Shown here one piece after another: positions 41,428 to 50,026 of a DNA stretch of 64,000 nt. The translations under genes and the position numbers were made by a program. The stretch is from Leucobacter sp. PH1c (GTDB taxonomy: Bacteria > Actinomycetota > Actinomycetes > Actinomycetales > Microbacteriaceae). Position 1 is the first letter of the stretch. The number at the start of each line of letters is the position of its first letter. The DNA lies in the NCBI RefSeq assembly GCF_000633415.1, contig NZ_AYMV01000003.1:1-64000 (forward strand), written 5' to 3'. The notes below the pieces were generated by a model. That model was not told the DNA's origin, did not search any database, and saw only the letters and a program-made list of their open reading frames with translations.

Positions 41428-43158
41428 ATGGAAGTTGCCCTCGTCGCCGTCCTCGCCGTCGTCATTCTCGTCGGCACTTCGATCTTGGGCGGCAGAATCG
41501 GGGTCGCCGCGCCCCTCCTCCTCGTCGTCGTGGGGATCGGCATCGGCTACCTTCCGTTCGTCCCTCTGGTGGAGATCGATCCCGAGCTCATCCTGCTCGG
41601 TGTCCTGCCGCCGCTGCTGTACGCCGCGGCGGTGAACGTGCCGCTCGTCGACTTCCGCAGGAACCTGCGCCCCGTCGTGGGGCTCTCCGTGCTCCTCGTC
41701 CTCATCACCGCCGTCATCATCGGCGTCGTGCTCCACTTCGCGGTCCCGCAGATCCCGCTCCCCGTGGCCATCGCGCTCGGCGCAGTGATCAGCCCGACCG
41801 ATGCGGTCGCGGCGACCTCGATCGGCAAGCGCCTCGGCATGCCCGATCGCGTGGTCTCGATCCTCGAGGGCGAGAGCCTCGTGAACGACGCGACCTCGCT
41901 CGTCCTCCTGAAGACGGCCATCGCGGCCGTGGCCGGCAGCTTCGTGTTCTGGGAGGCGACGGCGTCGTTCGCCTTCTCCGTCACGACGGCGATCGCCGTG
42001 GGCGGCCTCATGGGCGTCATCACCGTGTGGCTGCGCTCGAAACTGCGCAACCCGGTCTACGACACCCTCATCTCCTTCACCGTGCCCTTCGTCGCGTTCA
42101 TCCCCGCCGAGGCGATGCACGCCTCGGGCGTGCTCGCCGTCGTCATCACGGGCCTGTACACGGGGCACCACGCCTCACGGCGGTTCAGCGCGACCGCGCG
42201 CATGAACGAGCGGCTCAACTGGCGCACGCTCCAGTTCGCGCTGGAGAACGGCGTGTTCCTCCTCATGGGGCTGCAGCTCCATGCACTCGTCGAGCACGTC
42301 GGCGAGAGCCCCATCCGGCTCGAGCACGTCGCGCTCATCGCACTCGTGCTCGTCGGCGTGCTCATCGCCTGCCGGGCCCTCTTCATGTTCCCGCTGCTGT
42401 TCTCCATGCGCGGCACCGCGCGGCGGTACGAGCAGCGCAGCAACGGATTCTCGCGCATGGCGCGGCGCGTCCGGGCGAGCGACGATCCCGATTCGCGGCG
42501 GGTGCAGCGCGTCGAGCTGCTCGCCGAGCGCTCGCGCGCGGACCTCGAGCACGAGCGCACGCAGCCGCTCGGCTGGCGCGACGGCGCCGCCCTCTCCTGG
42601 AGCGGCATGCGCGGCGTGGTCACCCTCGCCGCGGCGCAGTCCATCCCGGTCGGCATCCCCTACCGCGCGCAGGTGATCCTCATCGCGTTCGCGGTCGCCG
42701 TGATCACGCTGCTGCTGCACGGGCTCTCCCTGCCCCTCGTCATCCGCAAACTCTGGCCCGAGGGCGCCGGAGCCGGGGCCAGCGCGGGCGAGCTCGCATC
42801 GCTCAAGGGCGACCTGGTCGAGGCGGCCAATGCGGCGATCGACGATGCGCTCGCCAGCAGCGAGCCCGAGCAGGGCCCCGTCCCCGAGGAGGTGGTCGCC
42901 CGTGCGCGCGCGAGCGCCAAGATCAGCCTCACGCCGATCACCGTGGGGCACGGCGCCACGGGCGGGATCGCGCTGCCGAACCAGGAATCCCCCGCCCGCG
43001 CATTCGTGCGGCTCAGCCGCGTGGGGCTCGAAGCGCAGCGGGCGGCGCTCCTCGAGGAGCGCGCGATCGGCCGCTACAGCTCGCACGCGCTGCACGCCGC
43101 CGAGCTCGCGCTCGACGCCTACGAGACCCGCCTCACTCCGCCCGGAGCGCACGGCTAG
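41428..43158 (+). CDS. CPA1-family Na+/H+ antiporter (NhaP-like)
   Basis: The 576-residue membrane antiporter has about 12 TM helices. The ion-binding SPTDAVA motif is in TM5, EGESLVNDATSLV (the ND motif) follows, and WSGMRGVVTLAAA is near the last TM. The cytoplasmic C-tail (about 150 residues) is long and helical and may sense pH. It swaps Na+ or K+ for H+. The start is 5 bases after the upstream stop, so it is translationally coupled to the winged-helix gene. Confidence 0.92.
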   Translation: MEVALVAVLAVVILVGTSILGGRIGVAAPLLLVVVGIGIGYLPFVPLVEIDPELILLGVLPPLLYAAAVNVPLVDFRRNLRPVVGLSVLLVLITAVIIGVVLHFAVPQIPLPVAIALGAVISPTDAVAATSIGKRLGMPDRVVSILEGESLVNDATSLVLLKTAIAAVAGSFVFWEATASFAFSVTTAIAVGGLMGVITVWLRSKLRNPVYDTLISFTVPFVAFIPAEAMHASGVLAVVITGLYTGHHASRRFSATARMNERLNWRTLQFALENGVFLLMGLQLHALVEHVGESPIRLEHVALIALVLVGVLIACRALFMFPLLFSMRGTARRYEQRSNGFSRMARRVRASDDPDSRRVQRVELLAERSRADLEHERTQPLGWRDGAALSWSGMRGVVTLAAAQSIPVGIPYRAQVILIAFAVAVITLLLHGLSLPLVIRKLWPEGAGAGASAGELASLKGDLVEAANAAIDDALASSEPEQGPVPEEVVARARASAKISLTPITVGHGATGGIALPNQESPARAFVRLSRVGLEAQRAALLEERAIGRYSSHALHAAELALDAYETRLTPPGAHG

Positions 43159-43185
43159 CGCGCGGCCCGCGCACGACGCGCGCCG

Positions 43186-43761
43186 CTAGCGCAGTTCGAC
43201 GCCCGCGGCGGCGAGCTCCCGGAGCGCGGCCGCCGAGCTCTCCGGCGCAACGCCCGCGATGAGGTCCGTGTACACGCGGACGTCGAGGCCCGCGGCGCGA
43301 GCGTCGAGCGCCGAGGCGCGCACGCAGTAGTCGGTCGCGATCCCCACGATGTCGAGCGCATCGATACCCCGTTCCCGGAGCACCTCCGCGAGGCCGCGAC
43401 CGTCGAGCGTGCGGCCCTCGAATGCCGAGTACGCGGGCTCACCCATGCCCTTCCGCACGTGGAGGTCGATGTGGGCGAGATCGAGCTCCGGGTGGTAGTC
43501 GGCGCCCGGCGTGCCCTGCACGCAGTGCGGGGGCCAGGTGTCCACGAAGTCGGGGGCCTCCCCCGGGGCTGCGAAGTGCCCGCCGTTGTCGCCGTCGGCA
43601 TCGTGCCAGTCCCGAGAGCCCACGATCAGCGTGTAGCGCTCGGCCGAGCGATCGAGCAGCGCGTCGATCCCCGCGACGACGGCGTTGCCGCCCGCGACTC
43701 CGAGGGCTCCGCCCTCCGTGAAGTCGTTCTGCACATCGACGATCAGCAGCGCACGGGCCAC
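43186..43761 (-). CDS. pncA: Nicotinamidase / isochorismatase-fold amidase
   Basis: The 191-residue PncA-type protein has catalytic Asp9 (VDVQNDF), Lys104 (VRKGM), Cys146 (ATDYCVRAS), and metal ligands Asp51/His53/His62 (SRDWHDADGDNGGHF). It converts nicotinamide to nicotinate in the NAD salvage pathway. The GTG at 43761 is chosen because the protein then begins ALLIVDVQ; a longer in-frame ATG would add an unconserved tail. Confidence 0.92.
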   Translation of the reverse strand: MARALLIVDVQNDFTEGGALGVAGGNAVVAGIDALLDRSAERYTLIVGSRDWHDADGDNGGHFAAPGEAPDFVDTWPPHCVQGTPGADYHPELDLAHIDLHVRKGMGEPAYSAFEGRTLDGRGLAEVLRERGIDALDIVGIATDYCVRASALDARAAGLDVRVYTDLIAGVAPESSAAALRELAAAGVELR

Positions 43762-43852
43762 GGTCTCACCAGCCTCACGGGTCGACAAACTCGGGAGCTC
43801 CAGCCTACGGCGGCGGGTGGTGCAGCGCACCACTCCGCACGGGATGCGCGGC

Positions 43853-44341
43853 TCAGGCGGCGCGCACCGGGTTCTGGTGGTGGCTGAACACGATGCTCGT
43901 GCGCGTCGAGGAGACCGCGGGATCGGCGGAGAGGTGCTCGGTGACGAAGTCGCGCACGTGATCGGAATCGCGCGCGGCGAGGTGGATGATGAAGTCCTCG
44001 ACGCCGCCGAGGAAGAACAGCTGCATCACCTCGGGCAGGCCGCGCAGTTCGTCGCTCAGCTCGGTGATGCGCTGGCGCGCACCCGAGCGCACGGTCACGC
44101 TGATGAGCACCTCGAGGCCGAGTCCCATCGCACGGGGGTCGACGCTCGCGGTGAAGCCGGTGATGATGCGGCGCGAGACGAGGCTCCGCACGCGCGCGAT
44201 GCAGGTCGAAGCCGCCACGCCGACGCGCTCCGCGAGCTCCGCATTCGTGATGCGTCCATTGGACTGCAACTCGTCGACGATCTTGCGGTCAATCTCGTCC
44301 AATTCCATCTCTGGACGCAGATTCTTCGACCCCTCTGACAT
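43853..44341 (-). CDS. Lrp/AsnC-family regulator of ald
   Basis: The 162-residue protein has an N-terminal HTH (about 14-60; DELQSNGRITNAELAERVGVAASTCIARVRSL) and a RAM/AsnC ligand domain (about 78-155). It is divergent from ald with an AT-rich intergenic region that holds an inverted repeat (44409-44441), so it most likely regulates ald in response to alanine or another amino acid, as AldR does in mycobacteria. Confidence 0.92.
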   Translation of the reverse strand: MSEGSKNLRPEMELDEIDRKIVDELQSNGRITNAELAERVGVAASTCIARVRSLVSRRIITGFTASVDPRAMGLGLEVLISVTVRSGARQRITELSDELRGLPEVMQLFFLGGVEDFIIHLAARDSDHVRDFVTEHLSADPAVSSTRTSIVFSHHQNPVRAA

Positions 44342-44408
44342 TGCCCACCGCTCTCAATCGCAGAAATCTCACCGTCACAACGAATTCCGAAGAGAATTCA
44401 CCTTTTTC

Positions 44409-44441
44409 CTACTGATTACGAATATACTGCACAATTAGTAG
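44409..44441. promoter_or_regulatory. Lrp-type operator and ald promoter region
   Basis: CTACTGATT (44409-44417) and AATTAGTAG (44433-44441) form 9-bp arms with one mismatch around a 15-base spacer that contains the -10-like TATACT (44423-44428). The region is unusually AT-rich for this genome. A dimeric Lrp protein bound here would cover the ald promoter. Confidence 0.6.
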
Positions 44442-44533
44442 GTTCCACCGCATCGTACGACGTGCACCCATGTCCGAGCTGAGGGGGAACTCGACTTCAC
44501 CCACCACATCCGCTGATTTCTTTGGAGCATGTC

Positions 44534-45661
44534 ATGCGCGTCGGTATTCCCACCGAGATCAAGAACAACGAAAACCGAGTCGCCATCACGCAGGCTGGCG
44601 TCTTCGAGCTGACCCGTCGCGGCCACGAGGTGCTCGTGCAGGCTGGCGCCGGCATTGGCTCGGCCATCACCGATGCGGAGTACGCCGCAGCCGGTGCCAA
44701 GATCGTCGAGGGCGCGGACCAGGTCTGGGCCGAGTCCGACATGATCCTCAAGGTCAAGGAGCCCATCGCGGCTGAGTACGACAAGATGCGCAAGGGTCAG
44801 GTGCTCTTCACCTACCTGCACCTCGCAGCTGACCGTACCCTCACCGATGCAGTGCTCAACTCGGGCACCACGGCCATCGCGTACGAGACGGTGCAGCTCG
44901 CGAACCGCGCGCTCCCCCTCCTCGCACCGATGTCCGAGGTTGCCGGTCGCCTGTCCGTGCAGGTCGGCGCGTACTCGCTCATGAAGGCTGCGGGCGGCCG
45001 CGGCGTCCTCCTGGGCGGCGTCACCGCGACCCGTCGCGGCAAGGTCGTCGTCATCGGCGGCGGCGCCGCCGGCGAGCAGGCTGCGCGCATCGCGTTCGGC
45101 ATGGGCGCAGAGGTGACCGTGATCGACATCGCGATCCCCCGCCTGAAGCAGCTCGAGGACGAGTTCAACGGTCGCATCCAGACCCGCACCTCGAACGCTC
45201 ACAACATCACCGAGGCGCTGAAGGACGCCGATCTCGTCATCGGCTCGGTCCTCATCCCCGGCGAGAAGGCCCCCAAGCTCGTCACCGACGAGATGGTCGC
45301 GCAGATGAAGCCGGGCTCGGTGCTCGTCGACATCGCGATCGACCAGGGCGGCTGCTTCGAGAACTCGCGTCCCACCACGCACGACGATCCCACCTTCGCG
45401 GTGCACAACTCGATCTACTACTGCGTGGCGAACATGCCGGGCGCGGTCCCCGAGACCTCGACCGCTGCGCTCACGAACGCCACCCTCCCCTACGTCGTCG
45501 CACTCGCCGACAAGGGCTGGGTCAAGGCACTGGGCGACGACGCTGCGCTGGCCAAGGGCCTCAACGCGCACGACGGCGTGGTCACCTTCAAGGGTGTCGC
45601 TGACGCGTTCGACGGCCTGGCGTTCTCGTCGGTCGAGGACGTGCTCGCAGCCAACGCGTAA
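44534..45661 (+). CDS. ald: L-alanine dehydrogenase
   Basis: The 375-residue enzyme interconverts L-alanine and pyruvate/ammonia with NAD. Active-site Lys75 (LKVKEP) and His96 (YLHLA) occupy the positions known for M. tuberculosis Ald. The NAD-binding VVVIGGGAAGEQAA loop, and IDIAIDQGGC with the catalytic Asp, are present. TTTGGAG stands 6-8 bases before ATG 44534; an in-frame ATG at 44522 is less well placed. It is divergent from an Lrp regulator. The 5' UTR is about 100 bases from the predicted -10. Confidence 0.96.
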   Translation: MRVGIPTEIKNNENRVAITQAGVFELTRRGHEVLVQAGAGIGSAITDAEYAAAGAKIVEGADQVWAESDMILKVKEPIAAEYDKMRKGQVLFTYLHLAADRTLTDAVLNSGTTAIAYETVQLANRALPLLAPMSEVAGRLSVQVGAYSLMKAAGGRGVLLGGVTATRRGKVVVIGGGAAGEQAARIAFGMGAEVTVIDIAIPRLKQLEDEFNGRIQTRTSNAHNITEALKDADLVIGSVLIPGEKAPKLVTDEMVAQMKPGSVLVDIAIDQGGCFENSRPTTHDDPTFAVHNSIYYCVANMPGAVPETSTAALTNATLPYVVALADKGWVKALGDDAALAKGLNAHDGVVTFKGVADAFDGLAFSSVEDVLAANA

Positions 45662-45684
45662 GCACAGGGCGTACTCTGGATCCC

Positions 45685-46143
45685 ATGGATCTGAAGTTCA
45701 CTTTCGGAGGGGCGTCACCGGATCAGCATGATCACGGTGGCGCCCCTTCGGGCGTCTCCCCCCTCCCGCTGTCCGCGAAGCCCGTGTCGCTCGGCCCGAC
45801 GAGCACCGTGCTCGATGTCGTGCTGCGCCGCGCCGACGGTGAGCTCATCGCCGAGGCGCTCTCGGGCGACGGCGTCACCTACGGCCGGTCCCCCGTCACG
45901 GACGCGCCCGCCGAGGAGGACGCCGCATTCGCCCGCGCACTGCGCTCGGCCCTCTCCCGCGTGATCGCGGAGCTCGACAGCCCGCTCTCCGAGTCCGTGA
46001 CGGCCCTCGTGCTGGATCTCGGCGACGACAACGCGGCGGCGCTCGCCGCGCTCGGCCTCGACGCCGCAGCGCCCGTCGTCGACGCAGCCCTGCAGCGTCG
46101 CGCGGGAATCGCGATGGGCACCCCCGTCCGCCTCGGCGCGTAG
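45685..46143 (+). CDS. Unknown small protein after ald
   Basis: This 152-residue protein is unrecognised. It starts with DLKFTFGGASPDQHDHGGAPSG, then has a beta/alpha region (STVLDVVLRRADGELIAEALSGD, VTALVLDLGDDN) and ends RRAGIAMGTPVRLGA. The strand-helix pattern faintly recalls an FGGY/ASKHA-kinase fragment but the active-site parts are missing. It is 23 bases after ald, with its own likely leaderless -10 (TACTCT, 45672-45677, 7 bases before the ATG). No function assigned. Confidence 0.7.
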   Translation: MDLKFTFGGASPDQHDHGGAPSGVSPLPLSAKPVSLGPTSTVLDVVLRRADGELIAEALSGDGVTYGRSPVTDAPAEEDAAFARALRSALSRVIAELDSPLSESVTALVLDLGDDNAAALAALGLDAAAPVVDAALQRRAGIAMGTPVRLGA

Positions 46144-46207
46144 CCGCGCGAGCTCCCGGGCCGGCGTCGCGCACCGCGAGCCGCGCCCGGGGCTCTAGCA
46201 TGGGCTC

Positions 46208-47794
46208 GTGTCCCTCAGCCTGCGCAAGCTCCTCCTGAATCCGTCCCTCCACCTCCGACTCGTCGTGGGCGGCGCCGAGGGCACCCCGGATGACGAGGCG
46301 CTCGACCGGGACTTCGAGTGGCTCCACGCCACCGACATGATCGACCCCACGCCGTTCCTCGGGCCGGCTGAGGTGATCCTCACGCTCGGCTGGCAGTTCC
46401 CCGTGACCGAGGCCGCCGATCCCGCCGTCGACGAGGTGCGCGTCGCGCCGGCGCGGCTCGCCAGGATCTACGACGACTACGCCGCGCTCGTCGCCGCGCA
46501 CGGCGTGATCGGCATCGGCTTCGCGAGCGATGTGCTCCACCGCGGGGTGCCGCAGCCGCTCGCCCAGGCATGCCGACGGCACGGGCTCATCCTCTTCGAG
46601 ATCCCCTATGAGATCTCGTTCATGGACCTCCTGCAGGAGGCGGCCCGCGTGCTCAAGCGCGACCAGACCGAGCGCTACGGCCGGTCGCTGCGCGCTCAGA
46701 AGGCCATCGCGAACGCGGCAACGCGGCGGGACGGGCTGAACGCCACGCTGCGCGAGACGGCGCGGCAGCTCGGCTGCGGCGTCGCGCTCTACGATCCGCT
46801 CGGCCATCCGGTCACAGTGATCGATCCGCCCGAGGGCCGCCGCGTCCCCGAGCAGCAGCTCACGGCGACGGTGCAGGAGACCCTCGCGAGCGGCCAGCGA
46901 TTCCGCTCCGTGCAGGCCACGCCGGATGTCGAGGCGGTGCTCCAGCTGCTCGGGGAACCCGGCGAACCGAGCGGCATGCTCGTGCTCACCCTCAGCCAGG
47001 CCTTCGACGACGTCTCGCGCAACGTGCTCTCGAGCGTGCTCGCGCTGGTGAGCGTCTCCCTCGAGCAGAACCAGGCTCTCGAGGCGCTGCACGGCACCCT
47101 CCGCGAAGCGCTCCTGCAACTGCTCCTCTCCGGCAACGTCGCCGTGACCTCGCACATCGTCGAGAGCGTGTGGCGGCCCCTTCCCCGGCTCCCCCTCGTG
47201 ACGCTCGTCGGGCTGCCCCGCCAGTACGACGCCGCGCGCGTGCTCCCGGCCCTCGAAACGCTGCAGGCGCAGGAGGACCTCCGCATCTTCTTCGCGCGCT
47301 ATCGGAGCGACATCGCGGTGCTCGTGAGCGAGCCCGACGCGGAGCGCGTGATCGCGCACCTGCGCTCCTTCTCCCTGACGCTCGGCCGCTCCCGCTGCGA
47401 GCGCTGGGAGGGCCTGGGCCTGGCCCTCGAGGAGGCACAGAAGGCCGCCGAGTTCGGGCTGCGCCGCGACGCCGACGAAGTGACCGCGTTTCCGGACATC
47501 TGGCGGGCGGGCGTCTCGGACCTGATCGATTCCTCGGACGCAGCGCACGTCGCGCGTCGCCTGCTCAGCCCGCTCACGGAGCACGACGCGGCCCAGGGCA
47601 CCGAGCTGCTGCGCACCCTGAGCGTCTGGCTCAGCCATCACGGACGCCCACTCCCCGCCTCGCGCGAGCTCGCCGTCCACCGGCACACGCTGGCCCATCG
47701 ACTGCAGCAGATCTCGCAGCTCACGGGCGCCGATCTCGAGGACTTCCAGCTGCGCGCCGAGTTCGCGCTCGCCCTGCGCTACCACCAGTCCTAG
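46208..47794 (+). CDS. PucR-family transcriptional regulator
   Basis: The 528-residue protein has an N-terminal PucR/purine-catabolism-regulator-like domain (about 1-130), a GGDEF-like central region (about 290-400, degenerate), and the C-terminal PucR HTH (about 460-525; ELAVHRHTLAHRLQQISQLTGADLEDFQLRAEFALAL). Such proteins often activate amine, purine or amino-acid catabolic genes next to them; here the neighbour encodes an APC permease. The GTG start is 6 bases after TAGCAT (46196-46201), suggesting leaderless translation. Confidence 0.87.
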   Translation: MSLSLRKLLLNPSLHLRLVVGGAEGTPDDEALDRDFEWLHATDMIDPTPFLGPAEVILTLGWQFPVTEAADPAVDEVRVAPARLARIYDDYAALVAAHGVIGIGFASDVLHRGVPQPLAQACRRHGLILFEIPYEISFMDLLQEAARVLKRDQTERYGRSLRAQKAIANAATRRDGLNATLRETARQLGCGVALYDPLGHPVTVIDPPEGRRVPEQQLTATVQETLASGQRFRSVQATPDVEAVLQLLGEPGEPSGMLVLTLSQAFDDVSRNVLSSVLALVSVSLEQNQALEALHGTLREALLQLLLSGNVAVTSHIVESVWRPLPRLPLVTLVGLPRQYDAARVLPALETLQAQEDLRIFFARYRSDIAVLVSEPDAERVIAHLRSFSLTLGRSRCERWEGLGLALEEAQKAAEFGLRRDADEVTAFPDIWRAGVSDLIDSSDAAHVARRLLSPLTEHDAAQGTELLRTLSVWLSHHGRPLPASRELAVHRHTLAHRLQQISQLTGADLEDFQLRAEFALALRYHQS

Positions 47795-47971
47795 CAAAAC
47801 GGCCAAGTCCGCCCGGTTTTCTCGACTGATTGTCGCAAGCGGTTCCGCACTCGGCATCGACAGAACGTCGACCGCACGCCTGAATTTCGGCGTTTCGTCG
47901 GGTGCACGTGGCGGCTGCGCGCTCCATGCTGGTGAGTGGTCCATCTGCGACCGCACGCAAAGGAGCGATGT

Positions 47972-49375
47972 ATGACGAAACTCAAGAGGAGCCTCGGCTT
48001 CGGCGCCGCCTACGCGGCCTCGACCGGACTCGTGGTCTCCGGCACCGCGATGGTGTCGCTCGGAAACGGCTTCGGCACGGGCGGCCTCGCCTTCGCCATC
48101 CCCGCGTTCATCGGGCTCATCATCATCACGATGGTCGCGATCTCGTACGGCGAGCTCGCCGCGATGCTGCCCGGCGGCGGCATGGTCGGCGAGTACACGC
48201 TGCCCGCGCTCGGGCGCCTCCCCGCGATCCTCGCCGTCCTCGGCGGCTATCTCGTGCTCGTCTCCGCCGACGGCGGCACGCAGCTCATGGTCGCGGGAGA
48301 CTCGTTCGAGGGGCTCACGGGCTTCCCCGCGCCGGCGTTCTCGTTCCTGCTGCTCGGGATCCTGCTGACGCTCAACATCTCCGGCGTCGACATCTTCGCC
48401 CGGGTGCAGATCCCCGTCGTCTTCGGCATGATGGGCATCCTCGCCGTCATGGGTCTCGCCGGCGTGTTCGGCTTCACCGCGCAGACTCCGGTCGACAACC
48501 CGCTCCTCAACACCGACTGGGGCACGCTCGCATCCATGGGCGCCGTGGCGATCTGGCTCTACATCGGCATGGAGTTCGTCGCCCCGCTCGCCGAGGAGGT
48601 GCGGAAGCCCTGGAAGACGATCCCGACGGCGATGATCGTCGGCGTCACCACGATCTTCCTCGTGGACGTGCTCTTCGGCTGGGGCGCCACGCGCTTCGCC
48701 GATCTCTCGGAGATGGCGAGCTCCTCGATCCCCCACGTCGTCGGCGCCACCGCGATCTTCGGCGCGACGGGCGGGCTCATCATGACGGTCGTCACGATCC
48801 TCGCTTCCTTCTCCACGGGCAACTCGTACCTGGCCGCCATTCCCCGCATGCTCTACGGCCTCGCGAACGAGGGGCTGCTGCCGAAGTGGCTCGCGAAGGT
48901 CAGCCGCCGCACGCGGGTGCCCTGGGCCGGGATGATCGTCACCGCCGCATGCATGGCCTCGGTGCTGCTGTACTCCAGCTTCGCGCAGGGCGGCATCGAG
49001 CTCATCCTGAACCTCATCAGCATCGCCTGCACCACGTGGCTCTTCAGCTACATCATCGCCCAGGTGGACGTGATCGTGCTGCGTCGCCGCTACCCCAATG
49101 CGCGCCGCCCGTTCAAGACGCCGTTCTACCCCGTGCCTCAGGTGCTCGGGATCGCCTCCTGCGTCTACCTGATCGTGTTCATCGTGCCCGAGATGTCGCA
49201 GCGCATCGTCATCTGGTCGAGCGCGGCCGTGATCCTCGGCGCGATCGCGCTCTTCGCCGTGATCTGGCTGAAGCGCAACCGCCTGCCGCTCTTCACGCCC
49301 ACCGACCTCACGCACACGCAGAACAACATCGTGGTCCGCTCCGAGAGCCTCGAGGACGACGAGGTCGCGCGATGA
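47972..49375 (+). CDS. APC-family permease
   Basis: The 467-residue amino-acid or amine permease has about 12 TM helices. TM1 carries GLVVSGTAMVSLGNGFGTG, and the conserved loop EFVAPLAEEVRKPWKTIP is of the APC type. It is more distant from the 28580-30115 and 63379 transporters. The ATG at 47972 follows AAAGGAG. It is preceded by PucR and overlaps by 4 bases the next gene, so it belongs to a PucR-controlled operon. The 177-base gap before it has no recognisable fold. Confidence 0.92.
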   Translation: MTKLKRSLGFGAAYAASTGLVVSGTAMVSLGNGFGTGGLAFAIPAFIGLIIITMVAISYGELAAMLPGGGMVGEYTLPALGRLPAILAVLGGYLVLVSADGGTQLMVAGDSFEGLTGFPAPAFSFLLLGILLTLNISGVDIFARVQIPVVFGMMGILAVMGLAGVFGFTAQTPVDNPLLNTDWGTLASMGAVAIWLYIGMEFVAPLAEEVRKPWKTIPTAMIVGVTTIFLVDVLFGWGATRFADLSEMASSSIPHVVGATAIFGATGGLIMTVVTILASFSTGNSYLAAIPRMLYGLANEGLLPKWLAKVSRRTRVPWAGMIVTAACMASVLLYSSFAQGGIELILNLISIACTTWLFSYIIAQVDVIVLRRRYPNARRPFKTPFYPVPQVLGIASCVYLIVFIVPEMSQRIVIWSSAAVILGAIALFAVIWLKRNRLPLFTPTDLTHTQNNIVVRSESLEDDEVAR

Positions 49376-49998
49376 GCGCCTCGGCTCCGCGCTTCGGCGG
49401 CCCGATCCCGGGCACCGGCCCCGCCGGAACCCGGGGACGCGGATCCCGCCCCCGCAGGCACCCGCTCGCCGGGCACGGCCCGATCGTGGATCGCGCTCGC
49501 GCGGCGCTGGCACGCACCGCGGCCGAGTTCGGCGAGGTCGTCCGCCGGGAGCAGACCTCCGTGACCGCGCGCACGAGCGACGGGATCGAGGTGACGCTCA
49601 GCTACGACGGCGGCAACTTCATCTTCTCCCGCGTGTACAACCTCACCGTGGAGATCGCGCTGCCGGAGGCCTCCGATGTGCCCACCGGGCTCACCCTCTC
49701 GCACCGCGAGCGCAGCGGCCCCCGCTTCGTACGGAGCGGATCCCGCAGCTCGGCGGATCCGCGCCTCGACGCGCTGCACGCGGCCGTCGGTGCGCAGTTG
49801 CGCGCCGTCGACCTCGTCTCAGCCCGGGTCTCCGGGCCTCGCGCGACGCGGACGCTGACGCTCACCCCGCTGGGCGGCTCCTACGTGTGGGTGCTGATCC
49901 CGCCCGTGTTCAAGGCGACCGCGTTCCCCGCAGGCGAGCCCGAACGCCTCCTCGAGATCGCGCGCACCCTGCGCGACTGGTCCCCTGTCTCCGCCTGA
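49372..49998 (+). CDS. Unknown protein coupled to APC permease and alcohol dehydrogenase
   Basis: This 208-residue soluble protein has an Arg/Pro/Gly-rich N-terminus and a beta-rich body (TSVTARTSDGIEVTLSYDGGNFIFSRVYNLTVEIALPEA, ATRTLTLTPLGGSYVWVLIPPVF). Family not recognised. The ATG overlaps the APC stop (ATGA). It lies between the permease and the zinc alcohol dehydrogenase, so it is probably an accessory factor of the same pathway. No signal peptide and no catalytic motif are seen. Confidence 0.75.
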   Translation: MSASAPRFGGPIPGTGPAGTRGRGSRPRRHPLAGHGPIVDRARAALARTAAEFGEVVRREQTSVTARTSDGIEVTLSYDGGNFIFSRVYNLTVEIALPEASDVPTGLTLSHRERSGPRFVRSGSRSSADPRLDALHAAVGAQLRAVDLVSARVSGPRATRTLTLTPLGGSYVWVLIPPVFKATAFPAGEPERLLEIARTLRDWSPVSA

Positions 49999-50026
49999 TT
50001 CCGTGCCCGTGAAAGGACTCTCCCCC

